From contig NZ_CAMXWS010000013.1 in assembly GCF_947253065.1 (NCBI RefSeq), forward strand, positions 1-51,664: a DNA stretch of 51,664 nucleotides. Direction: 5' to 3'. Below, piece after piece: positions 48,307 through 51,664 of this stretch; position 1 is the stretch's first letter, and every line of letters begins with the position of its first letter. Source of the stretch: an uncultured Corynebacterium sp. Lineage in GTDB: Bacteria; Actinomycetota; Actinomycetes; Mycobacteriales; Mycobacteriaceae. Made by a program: the position numbers and the translations under genes. The notes under the pieces are model-generated. The model saw only the letters and a program-made list of their open reading frames with translations, made no database searches and was not told the origin of the DNA.

Positions 48307-51300
48307 ATGAACATCAAGAACATCACCCGCCGCCGCGGCACATCCATCGCAGCAGCGGCACTCTCCCTGGCGCTCGTTGCGCCGGTGGTGCAGCCGGTTG
48401 CTTTTGCGCAGGATAATGCTGCCCCCGTGCCGGTCACTGAGACCGCAATTGAGTCCGAGGGTATTGCAAATGGGCCTTTTACCATTTCGGGCACCATTCG
48501 TGAGGTGTATGCCCAGTCGGCCACGAATGCCGGGCTAGCTGACTACTCTAAGCCGATCGCAGGAGCCAAGGTTTATGCACAGTGGAAGGAAGGAAACAAA
48601 AACGTTCGTTTCTCTCCGATCTACACTGCTACCACCAATGAGCAGGGTTCTTATGCAATCGAGATGAAGCCGTTCTTCGACGAACTTAATCGGATGCGTG
48701 TGTTCGAGGCAGAAACTTCAACCGGTTCAGCGGGCCTCAAAGACCTGGCAGGTAACCCTCGTCTTGATGGCTGGCGGGAGCAGATTCGTGTTTGGGTAGA
48801 GCTGCCCGACGGTCAAAAAGAAGAATTGCGTCTGATGAATCAGTACGCGAGCACTTGGGCGCCTGCACAGGCGGCTACGGACTTTAACCACATGGTTTCC
48901 TGGGATTCGGGCAGCCACAGGGTCTCTCAGCTTGATATCAATTACATCCGCAACTCTGATTACACGCTGACTCAGCCTCGTGAGGATTGGGCAGTTTCGG
49001 GCGAAGGTGAAAACGTTGGCAACGGCTTGAACGGCTCTGTTGGCGGTGTTGTCTTCTGGAATTCTGCAGTTCCTAATGGTGCGCTTGACGCGGAATCCGG
49101 CGCAATTCTGGGTGGCGGCGCCATTCAGGGTAAGCAGCGCGACCTCGTCTTGGGTGGACAGGAGCTTGTTGGTTCATATCTGAGCGATGAAGCGATCCTT
49201 GCTATCGAGACGTATGTGAAGCAGAACTTCGGTGGTAAGGATCTGCGCGGTAGCGACTGGACAATCGCTGACGAGAACAAAATGCAGGAGTGGATCAGCG
49301 AGCAAATCCAGGGTGAGCACCCCGAGTGGATTGCAGAGACCGTTACCACTAAGACCAATGAAAAGGGTGAGTACAAGCTCTACTTCAAGGGTATTTACGG
49401 AAACGCTCGCGATCGCCAGGGCATTGTTCCTGACGAGAAATACCACCAGCCCGCAAAATCCTGGGCTGAGGGCCGTTGGTCCAATGGTGCAACTGATTCC
49501 AAGCACATCAACATGGACTGGATGTACATTGGTCCCGTGGATCTGCCGAATAATATCGGCGTGCAATCCGGCTGGCAGTTCCAGCGCTGGATGAACGGTA
49601 TTGATCCAGCCCCGTGGTCTGGCGGTAAGAACGTGGCCGTCGGTAAGTCTGAAGATAGGCTTCAGGATTATCAGCGTGGCATGAATATCATCCTCAGCCC
49701 GTCGCCGTTGGACTTCGATGTCGTTAACTATGATTCGCAGCTTCATACCGCTGAAGCGGGCGACACTGCCGTCACTGAGACCACTGGTCTTCTGACGCAC
49801 GAGAACTTGAAGTACGACATTATCTGGACCGACCCAGCGGGCAATGTCGTTGCTGAGCACAAAGACCTGCCGGTAGATAATTACTCGCTGCCTTCTGCTG
49901 ACTTCCAGGTACCGGAGGATTTGGAAGAAACCACCACATACACCGCAACGCTGTGGGCTGAGGATGGCACCGGCAACCGAACGCCGCTGGCCTCTGATGC
50001 GTTCACCGCCGTAGTCCGTAATCCGTTGCCTATTGGGTCCGTCGGTGAGAACTACAAGGACGGCGAGGAGGACGTAACTGTCGCTCCAGAGCCGGCTGAT
50101 GGTGTTACGTACAAGAACTTCCGTGCGGAAGGCCTCCCTGAGGGGATGGAGATCGATCCGAACACGGGTGTCATTTCTGGTACCCCGGAAAAGCCTGGCA
50201 CGTACAAGGTGACAGTCATTAATGAAGCCGAGTTGCAGGCCGGTGATACGACTGTTACTACCGTTGAGAACTCGAAGTCTTACGATCTGTTCGTTACGGA
50301 CACGCCGCTTAACGACGGCGTCGTCGGTAAGCCTTACGACCAGGAAGTGAAGCCGGAAGGTCTCCCGGAGGGTGCCGTCGCTGAGAACATCAAGGTTGAG
50401 GGACTCCCTGACGGGCTGGAATTCGACCCTGAGACTCGCAAGATCACGGGTACCCCGACCACTGCTACTCCGGAAGGGGAGGGTGCTCCCTCACAGGAGA
50501 ATCCAAATGTGACGGTCACCTATGACATTGTCACCCCTGCTGCGGAGGAAGGACAGGAACCTGAGGTGATCAAGGCCGGTCACGTAGACCGTGTCCCGCT
50601 GGTAGTCACGAAGGTCGACCAGTCCAACGAATTCGAGCCGAAGTACGAGGATAAGCTGGTTGTTCCGGGCGAGGACACCAAGTCGACTCCGACCTTCACC
50701 GACAAGGATGGCAAGGACGCGAAGGCTCCTGAGGGATCCAAGTTCACTACCCCGGGCTTCGAGGCTCCTGAGGGCTACGAAGTCAAGATCGATGAGAACA
50801 CCGGTGAGATCACGGTGACGGTCCCGGATCCGTCGAAGCTGAACAAGGACACCGTTGAGGAGTTCGATGTTCCGGTTACGGTGACCTACCCGGATGGCAG
50901 CACCGACAAGACGGACGCGAACTTCAAGCTGGATACCGATGGTGACGGTGAGCCTGACGTTACGGATCCGGATGATGACGGTGACGGTATCCCGGATGAG
51001 GATGACAGCAACCCGAAGGTTCCGAACGCGGCTGAGAACCTTCAGCCGGGCTACAAGGATGGTTCTGGTAAGCCGGGCAGCGACGTCAAGATTGATGCTC
51101 CTGAGTTCAAGGACAAGAACGGTGAGGGCAAGGTCGTCGACGCTCCGGAGGGCACCAAGTTCGGTCCGGGCGAGAACGTTCCGGATGGTGTGACCATTGA
51201 TGAGAACACTGGTGAGATCACTGTTACGGTTCCGGGGGATGCTGAGCCTGGTACCGAGATCACTGTTCCGGTTGAGGTGACCTACCCGGATGGCACCAAG

Positions 51301-51664
51301 GACAACGTTGATGTCACTGTCACCGTCGAAGAGCCGGATGCTCCGGCAGAAAAGCCGGATTGGGAGGATTCCTCTACGACTCCGGATAAGCCGGTTGAGA
51401 TCCCGAATACGGGTGGTCCGGTTGAGGATGGCACCACGGTTGAGGTGACCGATGGTCCGGGTACTGCTGAGATCGGTGAGGATGGCACCATCACGGTGAC
51501 GCCGAACGAGGATGCTAAGCCGGGCGACAAGATTGTCGTTGAGGTCAAGGACAAGGACGGCAAGGTCATTGACACCATCACGGTGGAGATCGAGGAGCCG
51601 ACCAAGACTCCGGATTGGGAGGATTCCTCTACGACTCCGGATAAGCCGGTTGAGATCCCGAATA
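48307..51664 (+). CDS. Giant YPDG-repeat surface protein (paralogue 2, runs off the window)
   Basis: At least 1119 codons, open to the window end. The signal peptide is nearly identical to paralogue 1 (TRRRGTSIAAAALSLALVAPVVQPVAFA). The N-terminal module (about 35-570) is distantly related to that of paralogue 1 (shared GEHPEWI/DHPEYI, TNEKGEYKLYF/TDEEGNYTLRF). Two putative Ig-like (He_PIG) domains follow (about 576-640 and 660-740; GLPEGMEIDPNTGVISGTP and GLPDGLEFDPETRKITGTP). Then come YPDG domains and an acidic TSP3-like calcium loop (about 874-905, DTDGDGEPDVTDPDDDGDG). The last visible part is an 85-residue repeat whose DNA is near-identical between units. Ribosome site GAAAGGGA. Predicted wall/envelope protein. 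Confidence 0.88.
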   Translation, partial: MNIKNITRRRGTSIAAAALSLALVAPVVQPVAFAQDNAAPVPVTETAIESEGIANGPFTISGTIREVYAQSATNAGLADYSKPIAGAKVYAQWKEGNKNVRFSPIYTATTNEQGSYAIEMKPFFDELNRMRVFEAETSTGSAGLKDLAGNPRLDGWREQIRVWVELPDGQKEELRLMNQYASTWAPAQAATDFNHMVSWDSGSHRVSQLDINYIRNSDYTLTQPREDWAVSGEGENVGNGLNGSVGGVVFWNSAVPNGALDAESGAILGGGAIQGKQRDLVLGGQELVGSYLSDEAILAIETYVKQNFGGKDLRGSDWTIADENKMQEWISEQIQGEHPEWIAETVTTKTNEKGEYKLYFKGIYGNARDRQGIVPDEKYHQPAKSWAEGRWSNGATDSKHINMDWMYIGPVDLPNNIGVQSGWQFQRWMNGIDPAPWSGGKNVAVGKSEDRLQDYQRGMNIILSPSPLDFDVVNYDSQLHTAEAGDTAVTETTGLLTHENLKYDIIWTDPAGNVVAEHKDLPVDNYSLPSADFQVPEDLEETTTYTATLWAEDGTGNRTPLASDAFTAVVRNPLPIGSVGENYKDGEEDVTVAPEPADGVTYKNFRAEGLPEGMEIDPNTGVISGTPEKPGTYKVTVINEAELQAGDTTVTTVENSKSYDLFVTDTPLNDGVVGKPYDQEVKPEGLPEGAVAENIKVEGLPDGLEFDPETRKITGTPTTATPEGEGAPSQENPNVTVTYDIVTPAAEEGQEPEVIKAGHVDRVPLVVTKVDQSNEFEPKYEDKLVVPGEDTKSTPTFTDKDGKDAKAPEGSKFTTPGFEAPEGYEVKIDENTGEITVTVPDPSKLNKDTVEEFDVPVTVTYPDGSTDKTDANFKLDTDGDGEPDVTDPDDDGDGIPDEDDSNPKVPNAAENLQPGYKDGSGKPGSDVKIDAPEFKDKNGEGKVVDAPEGTKFGPGENVPDGVTIDENTGEITVTVPGDAEPGTEITVPVEVTYPDGTKDNVDVTVTVEEPDAPAEKPDWEDSSTTPDKPVEIPNTGGPVEDGTTVEVTDGPGTAEIGEDGTITVTPNEDAKPGDKIVVEVKDKDGKVIDTITVEIEEPTKTPDWEDSSTTPDKPVEIPN
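51355..51664 (+). repeat. 255-base coding repeat in surface protein 2
   Basis: A 55-base stretch at 51355-51409 recurs exactly at 51610-51664, defining a 255-base (85-codon) period. The second unit is cut by the window end, so the copy number is unknown. Confidence 0.9.

Noticed and set aside
1..51664. tRNA, rRNA or riboswitch genes
   Set aside because: I scanned for T-loop and conserved rRNA/riboswitch sequences and saw none convincing; small RNAs cannot be excluded by eye.

Overview
The window looks like the chromosome of a Corynebacterium. The reasons are: an assimilatory sulfate cluster in the corynebacterial order (fprA-like, cysI, cysX, cysH, cysD, cysN, cysY, cysZ); a dnaK-grpE-dnaJ-hspR operon with HspR (HAIR) operators; a Pqo-type pyruvate:quinone oxidoreductase; many starts that look leaderless; and large secreted YPDG-repeat surface proteins. 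The G+C is fairly high in genes, with AT-rich patches near 42.9-43.3 kb and 47.9-48.1 kb. I found no rRNA, tRNA, CRISPR array, transposase or integrase.

Layout. 1-8.0 kb: the N-terminal part of a Na+/Pi symporter, then a shortened FprA-like flavoprotein divergent from cysIXHDNYZ; their shared promoter region carries McbR-like sites. 8.1-11.9 kb: a GPP34 protein, lipoate ligase, a DJ-1/PfpI protein and an AI-2E family transporter. 12.2-13.9 kb: tandem secreted, membrane-anchored paralogues of unknown function. 14.1-18.6 kb: the HspR-controlled chaperone operon. 18.6-25.5 kb: pqo, a DUF1023 hydrolase with a small WXG-like partner, a nitrilase, an FNR-like protein, gltS and a split HTH/WYL-type regulator remnant. 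26-28.8 kb: clpB with a near-perfect HAIR operator. 28.8-30.2 kb: an AbiEi-like/DUF559 nuclease-like gene lying between two homologous inverted-repeat elements. 30.3-38.9 kb: a DUF4265-like protein, a rhodanese without its catalytic Cys, a proline-rich membrane protein, pyrE, an SpoU methyltransferase, a GH76 protein, fba, a FUSC-type membrane protein and a PRC-barrel/DUF2382 stress protein. 39.2-42.9 kb: an unrecognised protein, a Nudix hydrolase and purA, whose 3' end is duplicated around a small unknown gene. 43.4 kb to the end: two paralogous giant surface proteins; the second runs off the window.

How genes work together: the cys genes reduce sulfate via APS (CysDN, CysH) to sulfite and then sulfide (CysI), with accessory CysX, a chelatase-like CysY and the transporter-like CysZ. 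HspR, encoded at 18.2 kb, probably represses both its own operon and clpB at 26.2 kb.

The most unusual signals are DNA-level. (1) A 13-mer, GCYTATCGACGCC, occurs at least 12 times (17 counting an 11-base core) on both strands, in different reading frames and between genes. (2) Two homologous elements with four phased CGGTAAC boxes flank the AbiEi-like gene. (3) A small gene cassette sits in a regenerated purA 3' end. (4) A second intergenic motif family, AWTTAGGRCA(C/G)T, occurs in three gene-poor stretches. All counts and alignments were made by eye and are minimum estimates.
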